This document shows, piece after piece, positions 9,653 through 21,951 of a DNA stretch of 64,000 bases. The position numbers and the translations under genes were made by a program. This stretch comes from Lentinula raphanica (taxonomy: Eukaryota; Basidiomycota; Agaricomycetes; Agaricales; Omphalotaceae), in contig JANVFP010000003.1 in NCBI GenBank assembly GCA_027919835.1, positions 930,001 through 994,000 on the forward strand, in the 5' to 3' direction. The notes beneath the pieces are model-generated. The model made no database searches. It was not told the DNA's origin and worked only from the letters and a program-made list of their open reading frames with translations. Position 1 is the stretch's first letter; each line of letters begins with the position of its first letter.

Positions 9653-10774
9653 CTAGATAATGCCATTGAAGTATTCCGCAGCACTGTTACTCTTACTCTC
9701 AACTGGCCCTTTCGAGAAACTTGCCAGAATCTTCCTCCTCAATTTCAAGCCAGCAACTTCTCCCTGGGCTTCAGTTGGGCGCGAGAAGGACCCTTCGCAC
9801 CCAACAGTCGACTCGGACTCACACAAACCTGCACTTCGGCAAGAGCTCTGATGATGATCAATGATCATCCCTCGCACAGACGCAGCACCGCCCTGATGCC
9901 CGTTGGGATGCATGAACAGGTCTCCAGGCGCGGAAGGACTATCAAATCCCGAAGGTGACCTATGAGTAGCAGAGTGCAGAAGGGTTGCATTGGTCTGAGA
10001 TGACTCTAGTCGAGAGGCAGTGGAAAGAGGGTGATGGTGATGCAGCGACGGCCTACGCAAAACCGGAGTACTCGTTGGGCTTTCTGGCAATCGCGGAGAC
10101 GGAACCTGGAAGTAAGACGTAGCGGAGATGGGCGTAGGAATCTCCAAGTATGGACTTTGCGAAGCCCGGACTGGCGTAGGGGGGACATCGATACGTGGGC
10201 TCAGCGGTGGAGGTACAGGCCGCAAGCGTGGCGGGGGTGGTCTCAGACGATTGAGCTCCTGAGCATCTCGAGCTACTACGGCTAAGACCTGTTCAACTGG
10301 TACATTCGAAGTACCGTCCGGGATCTGAGAAGCATCGTTACATGGATGTCTGTCAACAACAAGGATGAAGCATACCAAGATTTTACCCAGCACACCTGGC
10401 ATTTCTGCTTGGACGTCCAGGGTGGCATAGTTATCAGATTCCTGAGTAAACGGGATGTCAATGGAGGTTAGCTGAAAGTCGAAGCAAAGGATTTACTATC
10501 TGCAACAGGACGTCGCCAGCAGAAAATGCTTCTCCCTCTTTCTTCAGCCATTTTGTTATCGTTCCCGCCGTCATAAAAGGCGACAAAGCCGGCATCATGA
10601 TGGCTTGGTTCGCCCGGGACTCATGGAAAGCTGGTGAAAGTTAGTGCATAGAAATCTCAAGGGAAGAACAAACTCACATTGTTGTCTAACTCGACTAGGA
10701 CCTACAGAGCTGCTCCTCGCGGCCCGCGACAAAGAATTTACTCGTTGCACAAGAACAGTGGATGTAGCGCTCAT
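9653..10774 (-). CDS. Pyruvate dehydrogenase complex protein X (E3BP/Pdx1)-like lipoyl-domain protein
   Basis: Four exons (10678-10774, 10497-10630, 10376-10441, 9653-10324) give 322 residues. The N-terminus is Arg/Ser-rich without acids, as in a mitochondrial presequence. A lipoyl-type domain follows at about residues 39-110: [33 protein letters not shown], then GVLGKIL and [19 protein letters not shown]. In the family this domain docks E3 and core proteins of the pyruvate dehydrogenase complex in the mitochondrial matrix. Odd points: the turn that normally carries the lipoylated lysine (ETDKA) reads ESDNYA, so no acceptor lysine is present. The remaining 200 residues are Pro/Ser-rich, with no recognisable peripheral-subunit binding domain or acyltransferase domain. 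The tail [11 protein letters not shown]...AAEYFNGII looks conserved in character. The family call is good; the exact role is inferred. Confidence 0.72.
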
Positions 10775-11838
10775 TCTCGACCAGCAAGGATGATATGGAT
10801 TGGCACTGCTCAAACCTGGGCCTTTATATACGCTGCTCGCTAATGATTAGAAGCCAAGCGCTCTTAGCTGATATGAACTTGCTCAAACATCAATCTTGGC
10901 GGTTTTGGATCCGTGTTGGGCTGTGTTCATTGAAACCAATTGGAGTAGAAATCTACTGCCATCGGAAAGTTATGTATCTCGATTCTTGTGCGGACTTTCT
11001 TCTCCCCAGAACTAGACAGCTTACAAGAAAACCTTGCATATTCTGGTATATCAAAACCATTCTTGCGTCGCAGCTTGCAGTGAAATCATGAGCAGAAAAG
11101 TCATAGGTAGAATCACAAGAGATATTTCCAGAGAGAAGGCGCCGGCGGGCGTGAGATTCCGAATCATACGTTATCTTGATGATCAACTGATAAAAGAGCT
11201 TGTTCATCAGTTTTCGCCTTCGTTCCGGGTTTCCTTTCAACTTCCACGATTTTCTTTGAATAGAAAGTTCCTGAACTCAGAAGACCGAACTGCCATTCAT
11301 TCGTCAGTTTTACCCCACATGGTTGTCTCCCTAAACCCAGCGTTCGCAACAAACCTTGGATTCAACAACTCGTACTCATGAAACTTGGTGGGTGAGAAGA
11401 AAAACCTTGTGCTGTACCGACCCCTACATAGATTCATGCGGAAGGAGCCAATATAACTTCTCTTCAATGACCAAGGTTCAAGAGGGTTCAAGGTAAAGCC
11501 TGGTAAAGCTAGTCACTATTCAGAATCAATGTGTGCTATCCCTGGTCAGTATCTGGTGCGTTGTGAACCTGTTGAATACCCTTGCCACGGACTCTCACCA
11601 TTCTGATGTTGCCAGGATGAAATGGGCCATCGAAACAAAGATTCCGAACATCCGCATATCGGTCTACTTATAATTATCCAGTCGCATTGAAATCCAAGGC
11701 CTTCAGAATCAATGATTGTTCGAATATATTATCACCTGGCCTGCTTGTCTTGTCCTTAACAAGTTCTTTCTTACCCAGTTTCTCTTCTCCTTCTCCCTAT
11801 ATATATGATACTGAGGCTACAGATCATTGACACTGTCC
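10775..11838. other. Intergenic stretch, no gene supported
   Basis: Divergent promoter space between the lipoyl-protein gene (minus) and the DUF6533 gene (plus). Open frames of 60-115 codons occur on both strands but overlap each other and have no start context or family resemblance. A CTATATATA motif near 11800 is a possible TATA element for the plus-strand gene. Confidence 0.4.
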
Positions 11839-13656
11839 ATGCCGCATCATGATCCCATCTCGACCAGTGCGGGATACCTTTCAGACATTGGCATCCAACT
11901 ACTGCGTTCTGGCACTGTAACGGGCGCGACTGTTTTGGTGAGTGACGCAGACTGCTTGCTTTTCACGCCGTGTCTGACTCTACTAATTGGCCCTCATTCA
12001 GGTCTATGATTATTTCTGTACACTTGAACAAGAGGCAAGATCTTCCCTTTCTCTAAGAAGTACGCAACTTAACCAAACTACTTAGGTCGAACTCATATGG
12101 TCCAATCCTTTTGGTCTGGCCTCAATAATGTTTCTTGTGAATCGATATGCGCCTTTTGTCGACACATTTCTCAGCGTCAATAGTATGTCACTTCCGATCC
12201 ATCTGTTAGCAAGACGTCGTCTGAGTGTCTGAGTGTCGTGTGCGTTATAGTGAGTTTCAATCCCGCTATCACTGCCGAGGTACGCCACATATCCTATCTA
12301 AGATGCTTTCACTAATTCGGGCCCTATCATAGCAATGCGCGATTCAAACCCGCGCGGTATCTTGTATGTGTTGACAAATTATCCCTATACTTCAGCTATG
12401 CTTGAACACTGACCAATGGTGTAGGGCTCATGACCATCGTAAGTACTAGTTTATGCGATCCCGCCTCACTAATAGTAATACATGTCCTACATAGGGGATT
12501 GTACATTCTGAACGTCAGTCCACAGTATCACTACTATCATCCCTTGACTATTCTGACATCACCGACGCTCCTAGTGATTCTCATGCTACGCACCTATGCT
12601 CTATGGGGACGCAGGAGGTCAATATTGATCTTATTAACTTTCCTTGCAGTGGTATGTATTCTTTCGTTCTGTTGCTCGTCTCGCTGCGCACGTATATTGA
12701 TACCTTTATAAAGGGTTTTCTCATCCCAGCAATCATTCTCACCAAGCTGGAAGTATCATCAGAACATTGTTTGTAGAATTCCTGTTCATGATTCACCCGC
12801 CAATACTCACTGGAGTATATCCTGTTGCTAGTTATCGCCTTCCATGGATGCCACATTTCCACTGCAAAAAACATCATCTTCCTTGCCTTCTGTCTGCTTA
12901 CAGTGTATGAAACATGTAAGTTTAATTATACGTGATTTAGAAGTATGGATCACGCAATGTCGGACACAGTACTTTCGATACTCACCGCTGTCCAAGCGTG
13001 TAAACACTGTAAGACCTTGTCTTTATCATCCTTATTATCAATGTATTAATAACTCATAACTCTAGTGCGACAAACGCGATCCCCTTGGGTCACCAAACTA
13101 TACAAAGACGGTGAGAGATAACAGGCATCCTACTAGTTGAATTTCCTATCCAAACTGAATTGTTCTCTATGTATCAGGATTGGTGTATTATTTTTATCTC
13201 CTTGGTGCGTCAATGACAATATTTATGCTCTGAATCGTTAACGGGTTTAACATAGCGCATTGGCATATTTAGTATTATCATGCACAAACATCGTTTTCTA
13301 TCGACTAGCACCGGTGAGTAAATTGCTCTACTCGAGATTATATTATCCAATTCTCATGCCGTGTATTCTGCTCAACCACCAACTATTTCAGGCTTTCGGC
13401 CCATGGCTCGCAACGTATGTTACATATCATTGGAAAAGTTCTGCACTCAAATTCACTTTCTCTTCTCAGACTTCAACGAATTATGTATTCTGTTTTCTGC
13501 AATCGCGTTCTCTTCTTGATAATCCAAGGAAACTCCGGTTCGGCATATGGAGTAGGACGCCGAAGAGACATCGAGACTGGTAGCGAGCTTCCGGTGGTTA
13601 CTTTGACTGAAATATTGGAAACTGATATCTTCGAGGACACCTCTGAGGACATGTAA
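11839..13656 (+). CDS. DUF6533-domain seven-helix membrane protein
   Basis: A multi-exon gene of a family greatly expanded in mushrooms. After MPHHDPISTSAGYLSDIG the first exons encode VTGATVLVYDYFCTLEQE and VELIWSNPFGLASIMFLVNR, the DUF6533 signature (Y-D-x2-xTLxxEVxLIW). Later exons add hydrophobic segments ILMLRTYALWGRRRSILIL, LLLVIAFHGCHISTAKNIIF, LYKDGLVYYFYLLALAYL and a last block resembling the family's LHRILHSRLILHLR region, here LQRIMYSVFCNRVLFLI, with an acidic cytoplasmic tail ending EDTSEDM. The family's function is unknown; receptor-like roles have been guessed from topology only. Position 11839 was chosen over the in-frame ATG at 11827 only because family members usually start close to this sequence. 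At least eight short introns; their exact edges are approximate. Confidence 0.75.
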
Positions 13657-13733
13657 AATAGTGCTTTCATTCAAGTAACATTCTGTCGTTTACGTTTAAC
13701 ATTTGTATTACTAGTACAAATACACACTGGTTT

Positions 13734-16700
13734 TTAGGGATTGAAAGGAGGCATCTGCTGAGCCTCTTTGCCTTTGCGAGGGTAAAATTCTTCCATAGTG
13801 TCCGCAACCCAGACTCGGCCACCTCTTGCTACATATTTCAGTTTCAAAGTTTCCTTGATTGACTCGTTCAGAAGGTCGACATTAGGCGGATAGATCAAGA
13901 AGTCTGCCAGCTTCCCCGGCGTCAAAGAGCCAATAGAGTCGAAGATGCCAAATACTTGAGCGGCCCAGGATGTCGCTGCTTGCAGAGTCTAGCGATGTAC
14001 AGTGAGCAACCAAAGAGTATTCAAATAAAAGAGTTTGACCTCGTAGTTACTGAGTCCACCTTGCTGGGTGAAGAAAAGCTCATAATGATAATTGAGACCC
14101 AACGGGGGTTCTCCATGGGCACCGATCAGTGTTTTCAGGCCCAGTGGCACCATTTTCGCATTCGAAGCAGATGTGTTAAACAACTGGTAAGCTGCACAAT
14201 TGAGGTGAGGGTCAATGCGTGATTCAAAAGTTGTGACATTGAAGCGTACATAGTTTGGGTCTTGCAGTGGACTCTGTGAGGAGTTCCAGAGTATCATGTC
14301 GAGAGAAACGACGGAGCTTGGGGTCATTTGGTATGTCTTCTGCTGTCCAAATGAATTGCTCTCCAAACGTGCCACCATAATTGACAAGATGTGTTGGTGT
14401 GTTGGCAGTACCACTTAGTGCGAATAATGTCAAGACATCGGCGTACTGCACAGGAACGGGAAGCGAATGCTCGAGCGTAGTCATCCCTTAAGTATGGTTC
14501 AGCACTGCGATTGATGTTGACCGAAAGGGCACTAACCATCCATGATATACGCAAGATCCCAATCATAGTTCATTCCTCCTTCCGGCACACAGATCATACT
14601 CAAGTTCCGTGCTGCAAGTAGTAGTCTTTGCCTGGTAGCACTGCTCTTTTTCGTGAGCTCCAGGCACCTCAATATCTGGGCTGAAGAGCTCCTAAGACTC
14701 GAGAATCACTCACCGAATAGGCAAGTTGTAATTCTTATAGGAAGTACTGATGGGCCCTCCCTCGGCTTTTATTCTGGTCAAGGTCGAGTAGGCGTCATCC
14801 ATGTCAACAACATCGGCATGTATACCAGATGCACCGGCACCATAAATAACGTCGCCCGTGTGGAAGATTCGTGGGCCAACAAACTGGCCGCTTTCTAGGC
14901 GGCTGCGCTCAACGAAGCCGTCAACATTATCCGAGCTAGGGCTGATCGATACAAACAAGTTGAGCTAGCAAAATTCTACCGGAAACCGTCAATGACTCAC
15001 TTATGCATAGTAGTGATTCCGTATGCTAGGAAAGACTGCATTTCCCAGGATTTGGCTGGATGAGGATTACTGAAGCCATTCCAGTGCGCATGAGCATCAA
15101 CGAAGCCGGGAATCACGAAGCCTGCCAATCCATTCAAAAGTTGAATTTTCATCTGAGAAGAAAACGAAATCTACCTCTGTTAGCGTTCATCATGGTTGCA
15201 CCCTCCGGGGCGACGAAGGCATTGTCAGTTGCAGAGAAAACAGCTTCAATGACACCACGTTGTATAACGAGCACCGCGTCATGCAGGAGATCTTCATCTA
15301 GATTACCAGTTTCCATCGTCACTACAGTAGCGTTGTAAATAATCAAGATGTCGGAATTGTAAGCACTCCCTGACGCTGCCTGGGCCTGCTCCGTCAGACG
15401 TGCAACGTCAGTCGAGTGTTCGACCACTATTTCCTGGTATCTGAGAAGACTTTTCACACAAGAGATGCCAAAAGTGTTGCTGTCACGTTTGATCGCAGAA
15501 GTGCATTTGTCAAGTTTACTGATCTCCAAGGAGTGTAGATATGGACCTGCCGTAGGGGCTCAGTTCAAGCAAAGAACACTGAAAGCCAGAAATCCTCACC
15601 AAGGAACCAGAACAACTTCTTCCCATCGGAACTCCAGGCGATATCGTGGCCACCATCCAAGCTGAGCCTTGCAAGGCCTGACGTTGCATTGCCAGGTTTA
15701 GACCAAACATCCTTTCCCTGCTTAATATTCTCTCCGGACGTGACATAGACATGGAAAAAGTCCACGAAAGCAACATGCTCAACGTCGAATTGGCTTTCTT
15801 TTTCTCCGTTAAGCAGTACATCAAGTACTGAGCGTGTACGAGGTGCAACAGCGACCTCAGTGGACGTCTTACCAGTCACCATAGTGTAATGAGGAGGCTT
15901 TCCTTCGATATCAACTGGTCCGCCTACAAGATCGACGATAAACGCTCGGTTAGATTGCTGTACCAATATTTTCTCGTTCTTGTATATGAACTCTAGCTTG
16001 GCACTTCGTGGATCTATGTCTGATGGCACAAAACGCAGATTATTGAGTACGAGCTTCTGTGAGATGGTTGAAGGCTCGAGATTGATGTCTCCAATGTAGA
16101 GACCCGCACCGGCAGTGGCGATGACGTTCCCGGTCAGATAATCGCCACCTGTTTTGAGGAATGCAATCGTTCTCTTCCAGCCCTTGCACATGCAAACAAC
16201 AGCACTGCGATATCTACCCAAAGGAAGGCCTTCGACTTCGTACGCTATGCCTTTGGAAAGATCCGATACCTCGAACGAGGTGAAATAGAGGTCAGACCAC
16301 CTCGACATGATGATGAGATTTCCGTCCGTGCCAGGAATGAAAGAAGGCGAATAATACGGAGTCTGTCCATCATCGTAATGCAGAGTCGGGACATTGGTGT
16401 AGTCATGTTCCCCCACAACTTGAACGACTGGAACGTTGCCTGCTCTGAAGACGACTTTATGCCCGGTCTCATCCACGCGTAGATCGCGGAACGCATGAAC
16501 TCGGAGCTTGTCTTGCGTTTCAATGCCTACAAGATCCACCGCTCTCTCCGTCCGACGAGTCTCGGCAATGTGTTTCTCTATGCGAGCAGTGAATTCAATT
16601 TTGCTAACCTGACCTGAGCTCACTCTTTCTCCTCGATTGTTGAAGACCAGTGGAATATGATGGATCCTGCCCGCTGCCCAGATAATGATACCTTCGGAGT

Positions 16701-18174
16701 TCGGAGTGAAGGAAAACGAAGGATAGGTGCCCATGGGGGCAGAAATAGTCGTCAGATCAAAAGTCAAGCCGTCCCATGCATAACTCAGAGATCCTGTTTG
16801 CAGATCTCTACAGGAGCCTTGAGATACAGGCTTCAGGTATAGCTGAAAAGACTCACTTCAAAACGAGCTCTTCGTGGTCCCGGACGCGTCGTACAAAGGC
16901 CAGAGTACGACCATCGTGTGATAACTCGGGACGTGAAGCACCTCCTGGAGAAGCGTCCACGAGCGTCTCCGTTTTGCCGGTGGTTATGTTGTACGAAAAC
17001 AGTGCGTAAATTCCTTGATGTACATCTGGACATCGTTCTGTGAGACGTGTCCGAACGTGAAACTCTATCTTTACCTTTGCTATACAGAAACTCGAACTCG
17101 TCTCGTACATTCTTTGAGTATATCAAGCTGTCCTCTCCGTGCCAGATAAACTGTTCGGGTCCAATCTGCTGATCGCCGTATTGTGATGTGGTCCATCCGC
17201 GGGGAAGTGTACGACCAACAACACGCTTCCCACTTCCGGCTTTGACGAAACGATCTGCATGAGCATCTACAGAAGGAACAGTGTATTCCCAGCCTTCACC
17301 GCCTCCCAGGGAACGCTCTGACGTGTACCATTTGGTGGCAATGACCTTTTTACCAGAAGGGTGGAAGCGTGCATCAGTGACATATCTGTACGTCTCGTTC
17401 GTGACCATGAAAGCTGAACAATGTTATCAGCCAAGAAGTATAGAGAAAGAGCCCAGGAAATCACGCACCTCCAGCGCGTCCTTCTCTGAGTAAACGATTG
17501 GACCTCCGTTCTGCAGTCTCAGGAACACCACTACGCAGTAACTCCTCATCTTCGGCCTTGGAACGAAGCGCTCTCTGAAAAGCCGGAGACACGCTTTCAG
17601 CGTCCGAAGGACGGAGACTCATTTGTTTGCAGCCTAACCAATCCTTGACCCAGATATTATCAACCCCCAACCCAGCATCACTCCTAAAGACCAGCCTGTC
17701 ACCCGAGGGAGAGAAATGAGGGTCAGAGTCGTAGGGAACACCCAACGTTACTGGATGAGCTATGTTGACGTTGCCTTGTAATGCCTTTTCGCCCTCGATG
17801 CAGTACAAGTCACCGATCATGTCAAAGACAATGTCTGCAGACGTTGGATGCACATCAAGACGCAGCCATGTTCCTTCGTTGACTTCGTATTCCAAGACAC
17901 GGGGATGAGGAAAGTCTGTTGATATATCCCAGGGGGTTTGTTCACGAATAGGCCAGATATCATCTTTCCATTCTTCTGTTTCTCCTTTATAATTGAACGG
18001 GAAATTCCAACCTCGTAAGAACGGATGTTTTGAGAAAAACGAGGAGAAAGTGGCCGCTAAGGTCAGTAAGACCAATGAGCTAAGGATGCTGCGAATTCTA
18101 CGCCTCCTTGCAGTATGAGATATAGAGATGAATTCAGGACGATATGGCTCGACCTTTTCCTTCATCGTGGTCAA
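13734..18174 (-). CDS. Membrane-anchored TolB/PD40 beta-propeller plus amidohydrolase protein
   Basis: A large multi-exon gene. The N-terminus (MTTMKEKVEPYRPEF) is cytoplasmic-looking and followed by one hydrophobic helix (RSILSSLVLLTLAATFSSFF). A PD40/TolB-like propeller comes next: DIVFDMIGDLYCIEG, HFSPSGDRLVFRSDAG, LSHDGRTLAFVRRVRD, FTPNSEGIIIWAAG, WSSDGKKLFWFLG. From about 15350 downward lies an amidohydrolase domain: TMETGN, then the metal-binding block GFVIPGFVDAHAHWNGF, then LEHSLPVPVQYADVL, LIGAHGEP, and the closing SLTPGKLADFLIY and VWVADTMEEFYP. This order (propeller then metallo-hydrolase) is typical of large fungal and bacterial amidohydrolases of unknown substrate. Exons are separated by about ten short introns. 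A hydrolytic activity on amide or related bonds outside or within the secretory pathway is inferred from the anchor. Confidence 0.78.
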
Positions 18175-18727
18175 TGAAGAGGTCGTTATTGTACGTTAGC
18201 GTGTGAGCAGGAACAGAAGCGGTGGTTCCGGAACACTTTCAATTATTCATTTGCCACCAGTACTTATGCCACTTTTGAAAATCCTCAGCGTCGCAAAAGT
18301 GACAGTCAGACTCAAGAGCTGGCTCGGAAATGTTATACTATTTAACAGTACATGAGATTGACAACAGACAACAATACGACATATACGAAGCAGCACAATC
18401 GAGTGCGAACTTTATCTGTAAAAGTTTTCAGTCACGAAGGGAGACTGGAGCTAGCACTGATATCTTACCTGAAGACGAAAAATCTGCAAGCCTCTTCCAC
18501 AACTGTGAAGATTTCTCACTCCGTCGTCCAGTACGGCTACAAGCCACGAATACCGAAGGCGAGCGAGTATATTCCTGAACCGTTTCCATCGAATCGCCGA
18601 ATAAACAAATCTCGTGATGATCAACTTCAACTTCAACCTTGTCCTCGTCCTCGTCCTGATCTCCCCTTCCCGCAACCCCTCTCGACGTGCTATGTTTGGA
18701 CGGGGCTCCTAAGAGCCAGCAAAACCG

Positions 18728-20310
18728 TCAGATATCTTCATCGTCAGAGTAGAACTCGTCTTCTTCTTCCTCGTCGATGGACGTAAGGTTCGAGAAATCG
18801 ACCTTGTATCGAAGCAGACCGCCAATTCCACCAAAGCCTTTTACGAACTGAGCACCTTCTTGCGAGCGGTTTGTCACGAACTCGAGGTTGGCACCGAAAT
18901 CTTTGTATTTTTCAGCGAACCATTCAAGAAGGGATTGTGGCTCATCGGCTTGTTCCATTTCCAAGCCGGTAGAGCGGTCTATGAATTTTTCTCGGTCCTT
19001 CTCTTGATCTTTGTTCGCGTATATGACGATCTCCTCTGGACAAAGGCTGTCAATAGAATGGAGATAAAATGGAGAAGATGCAACGTACCTCCAGCGGCAT
19101 TCCGAAGGGTATACCGAGTGATGTCAAGGTTTTCCCAAACGATCAATGTCTCTACAGCACCTAGTTCCAAAGCCTTGAGAGTATCGTCGATTCCGAAGCA
19201 GTATTTCCCGGTATCCTGGCTGATTTCGTCAAAGTATTTCTGGATGAGTCGCTTTTCTTGTACGAATTTGACATTAGCTAGGGACTCTGCCGCGAGTTCA
19301 ATGGCCTGTGTTCGAGCCATTATTCGAGGGTTGGTGATAGGACAACATCGTTACACACCTGATTGAATCCGTTCTCTCCGCCATAACTCACATCCACGAC
19401 CTTGATCACCTTTGCGCTCAACCGAGGATCGAACATATCGCTTTGACTGAGCTCAGTTTTGAAGTCCGCACTACCAGCAAGGACTAGTCCAGTGACATTG
19501 ACCTTGTCGTTCGTGATGAAATGCTGAACCGCCAGCTCGGCGACTTTTCGCACGTAGTTGTGACGTTTTTCGTCTCGGAGACGAGAGAAACGCAAGGCTG
19601 ACTGACCACCACGACCGTGTTTCTTGGGTAAATCTACCGTGAATTTGTGTATGACTTCACGAGTGTTTCCCGCAAGTATACCGAAGAGGGTCCCGTTACC
19701 GTCCATGACGATGAATCCAAAACGGGAATCAGATTCCAGGAGTTCCGAGAGAGCTTCGGTGTGAAATTTGTTGTCACACAAGTAGAGAGATCTGTGGATG
19801 GGTAGATATGAGCTTCGTCATTGCGTTGTTCTCAATGGGACGTACGTATTGATAGGTTTATGTGGTTCAAAGTCAAAAGACACCTTTTTTTCTTTTCCTT
19901 CGTCAGTCAAAATCGTGCCGACGAAAAGCACAAGACCATTGGGCGGCACTCGATTGTACAACTTCAGGCGTTGTTGCGTACTCGTAATGGCAGCAAGGAC
20001 CGAAAGACGGTTGACACGAGATTTGATGTTGGACGCTGTACCGTATTCTTGCGTCAACATGGCTGATGCTCGAGAAATTTGATCCTGGGACGATCCTTCA
20101 AGTTCTGCGATATATCGAAAGGGATCGGAATACCTTGGGAGGAATGATAAGGCTGATCATGGATGTTCCTGCTCTGTTGTACGACGACGTATGAGAGAAA
20201 ACGCTACGATAAATTGAAACTGAGACGTACCCTCTGGCAGAGTCAAGGCTCTTAATGAGCTTCTTGACCTTCCACATTTGAATGTTCTGCTCTGCAGCGT
20301 CTTGACTCAT
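18728..20310 (-). CDS. SUP45: Eukaryotic peptide chain release factor 1 (eRF1)
   Basis: Recognises all three stop codons in the ribosomal A site and triggers release of the finished protein, with eRF3. Start at [20 protein letters not shown]. The N domain carries the NIKS stop-codon motif ([15 protein letters not shown]) and the YxCxxxF motif ([13 protein letters not shown]). The M domain carries the catalytic GGQ loop ([18 protein letters not shown]). The C domain contains [20 protein letters not shown] and [13 protein letters not shown] and ends in the usual acidic tail ([14 protein letters not shown]). Exons are separated by short introns at conserved positions (for example after NGFNQ and after TLRNAAG). 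All key residues are intact. The gene is divergent from POP7, with only 144 bp between start codons. Confidence 0.95.
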
Positions 20311-20454
20311 CGTGGGCAACAACAAACTTCCTTGGACTATGCAGAAGGTGTGGTTGAAGACCCGAAAAGGGCTTAGTGGAAAGAAAAAAAAAATTGTGCT
20401 GTACAGGTCACGTGTCGCATTCGACTTCAATTTCCGACCCCATCAACGCCAACG
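20311..20454. promoter_or_regulatory. 144-bp shared divergent promoter of eRF1 and POP7
   Basis: The start codons of two essential genes face away from each other across this short space. It contains a CACGTG E-box (20409-20414) and an A-tract on the eRF1 side. The CACGTG word is bound by bHLH factors such as Cbf1 in fungi; use here is inference. Confidence 0.55.
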
Positions 20455-21220
20455 ATGAGCAACGTGCAAAACACGAAGAAAAGGCCCCGTAACTCACCTC
20501 CGACAGCGAAGAAATGCAAAAAGCTGAAGCTGAGCACTGCAGACGGTCCCATCGCTGTTGATGTCGCGTCGACTTCCAAGCCGAAAGAGACTAATGTTAC
20601 AGAGGCACCGCGTCAGCCAGAAACCACAACAAAGCCACTCATTCATAAGCTCACTCCGGCTCGACCATTTCCTATAGTTCCGACCTCTATGTCTGCCTCC
20701 GGTCCACGCTCAGCTCACACAGAGGGTAAAAATCTCATATGCATCACGCGCAACACTTCGCTGGGCGCGTACATGCGAAGATGCAAGAATTTAATCATCA
20801 AGGACGGGTAAGACCACTCATTGGTTCGTCTCCGTCTGTTAATTGTCTACCACAAGCTACAAGACATTGCATCTCAGCGCAATGGGAGCAGCAATCCCAC
20901 TCCTCCTCCAGCTTTCGCTTGCGCTTCCACCAATTCTTCCCTTTGCTCCAGATGAAATTCACACAGAAATTCACACTGGTACAACTGAGGTACAAGACGA
21001 GATCCTGCCGGATGACGAGGATGAGGATATCACGTATCGGACGAGAGCAAAGTCCACGCTTAAAGTCATGCTCAAGATTGGCGATGGTGAATCTTCCGCT
21101 GGTCCCACTCGCAATACAAAACGACGGCGGCAGGGAAAGGCACGGGAAGAAGCTGGTGAGAAAAATTCTGGGCCCATAGTGTATGATGAGCCCGAGCAAG
21201 TGGATGCGGAAATGGTCTGA
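20455..21220 (+). CDS. POP7: RNase P/MRP subunit Pop7 (Rpp20, Alba fold)
   Basis: Subunit of the nuclear RNase P and RNase MRP complexes, which process tRNA 5' ends and pre-rRNA; the Alba fold binds the RNA with Pop6. Two exons (20455-20807, 20857-21220) joined by GTAAGA and ACAAG give 238 residues. A basic, low-complexity N-terminus with a nuclear-localisation-like run (KKCKKLKL) precedes the Alba core: ICITRNTSLGAYMRRCKNLI, then KTLHLSAMGAAIPLLLQLSL at the splice junction. After the core comes an acidic stretch (PDDEDEDITYRTRAKSTLKV) and a basic tail (TKRRRQGKAREE). The start sits 144 bp from the eRF1 start. The identification rests on the Alba core, which is characteristic. Confidence 0.85.
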
Positions 21221-21951
21221 ACGGGCTGCGAGGTACGTCAATGGCGTCCTTGGGAGTCTCTGGTTCCGTTCCAATAGATACACCAGGCACGTTTTTCTGA
21301 GGGAACGGTCACCAAGCAGGGAATCTTGGCTTTCATTTTGTACTAGACCAATCCAACATTACTACGTATGCTCTAGTGCGTTCATTCCGTGACGTTCAAC
21401 CTGGTCTCATTCTCATCTTTCCTAGATGATCAATATTGTATCATAAATATCGTCACAAATAATAAGCCTTTCAATGGTTCCTTCATTGGAGACACTGCCA
21501 ACTCTTTCTGCTTGGCTACATGTATCGGCCGAGATCCAGTGAGGGCGTAGGTCTCTCCACTGGATTGTTTCTCATCGAACTGAATTACTGTTTAGACCCG
21601 TTGACGATGTTCGACTTGTCACATCTCAAATACAAGCTCGATGAATGGCTGGCCGGTTGAGTACATCCTCCTTTCCCTCGCCTACCATGCTCTACTCATG
21701 CATTGTGAGACACTCGTAGCCCACGTTATTTTGACATTGTCACAGCCTTCCTGGGGCTCTCCTTATTCTCGCGGCACCGAAGCCATAGTCTAAAAACCTT
21801 TTTTCCGAAATAATCTTGTCATGTACGTTGCCCTCAAAAGAGGTTTGCATCATAAAATGTAACTGATATTGATCGCCGGAATTTCTTCCGATGAGCAAGT
21901 ATTTAATGTCAGAAATTCCAATTTCCAGAGACTCTCTGCTTTCTACCGGCA
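21221..21951. other. Intergenic stretch, no gene supported
   Basis: Holds the 3' UTR of POP7 and the promoter of the dioxygenase gene. The short open frames seen here have no family pattern. Confidence 0.4.

Noticed and set aside
11034..11381. 115-codon plus-strand open frame
   Set aside because: It overlaps other frames of similar length on the minus strand and shows no conserved pattern. Treated as intergenic.
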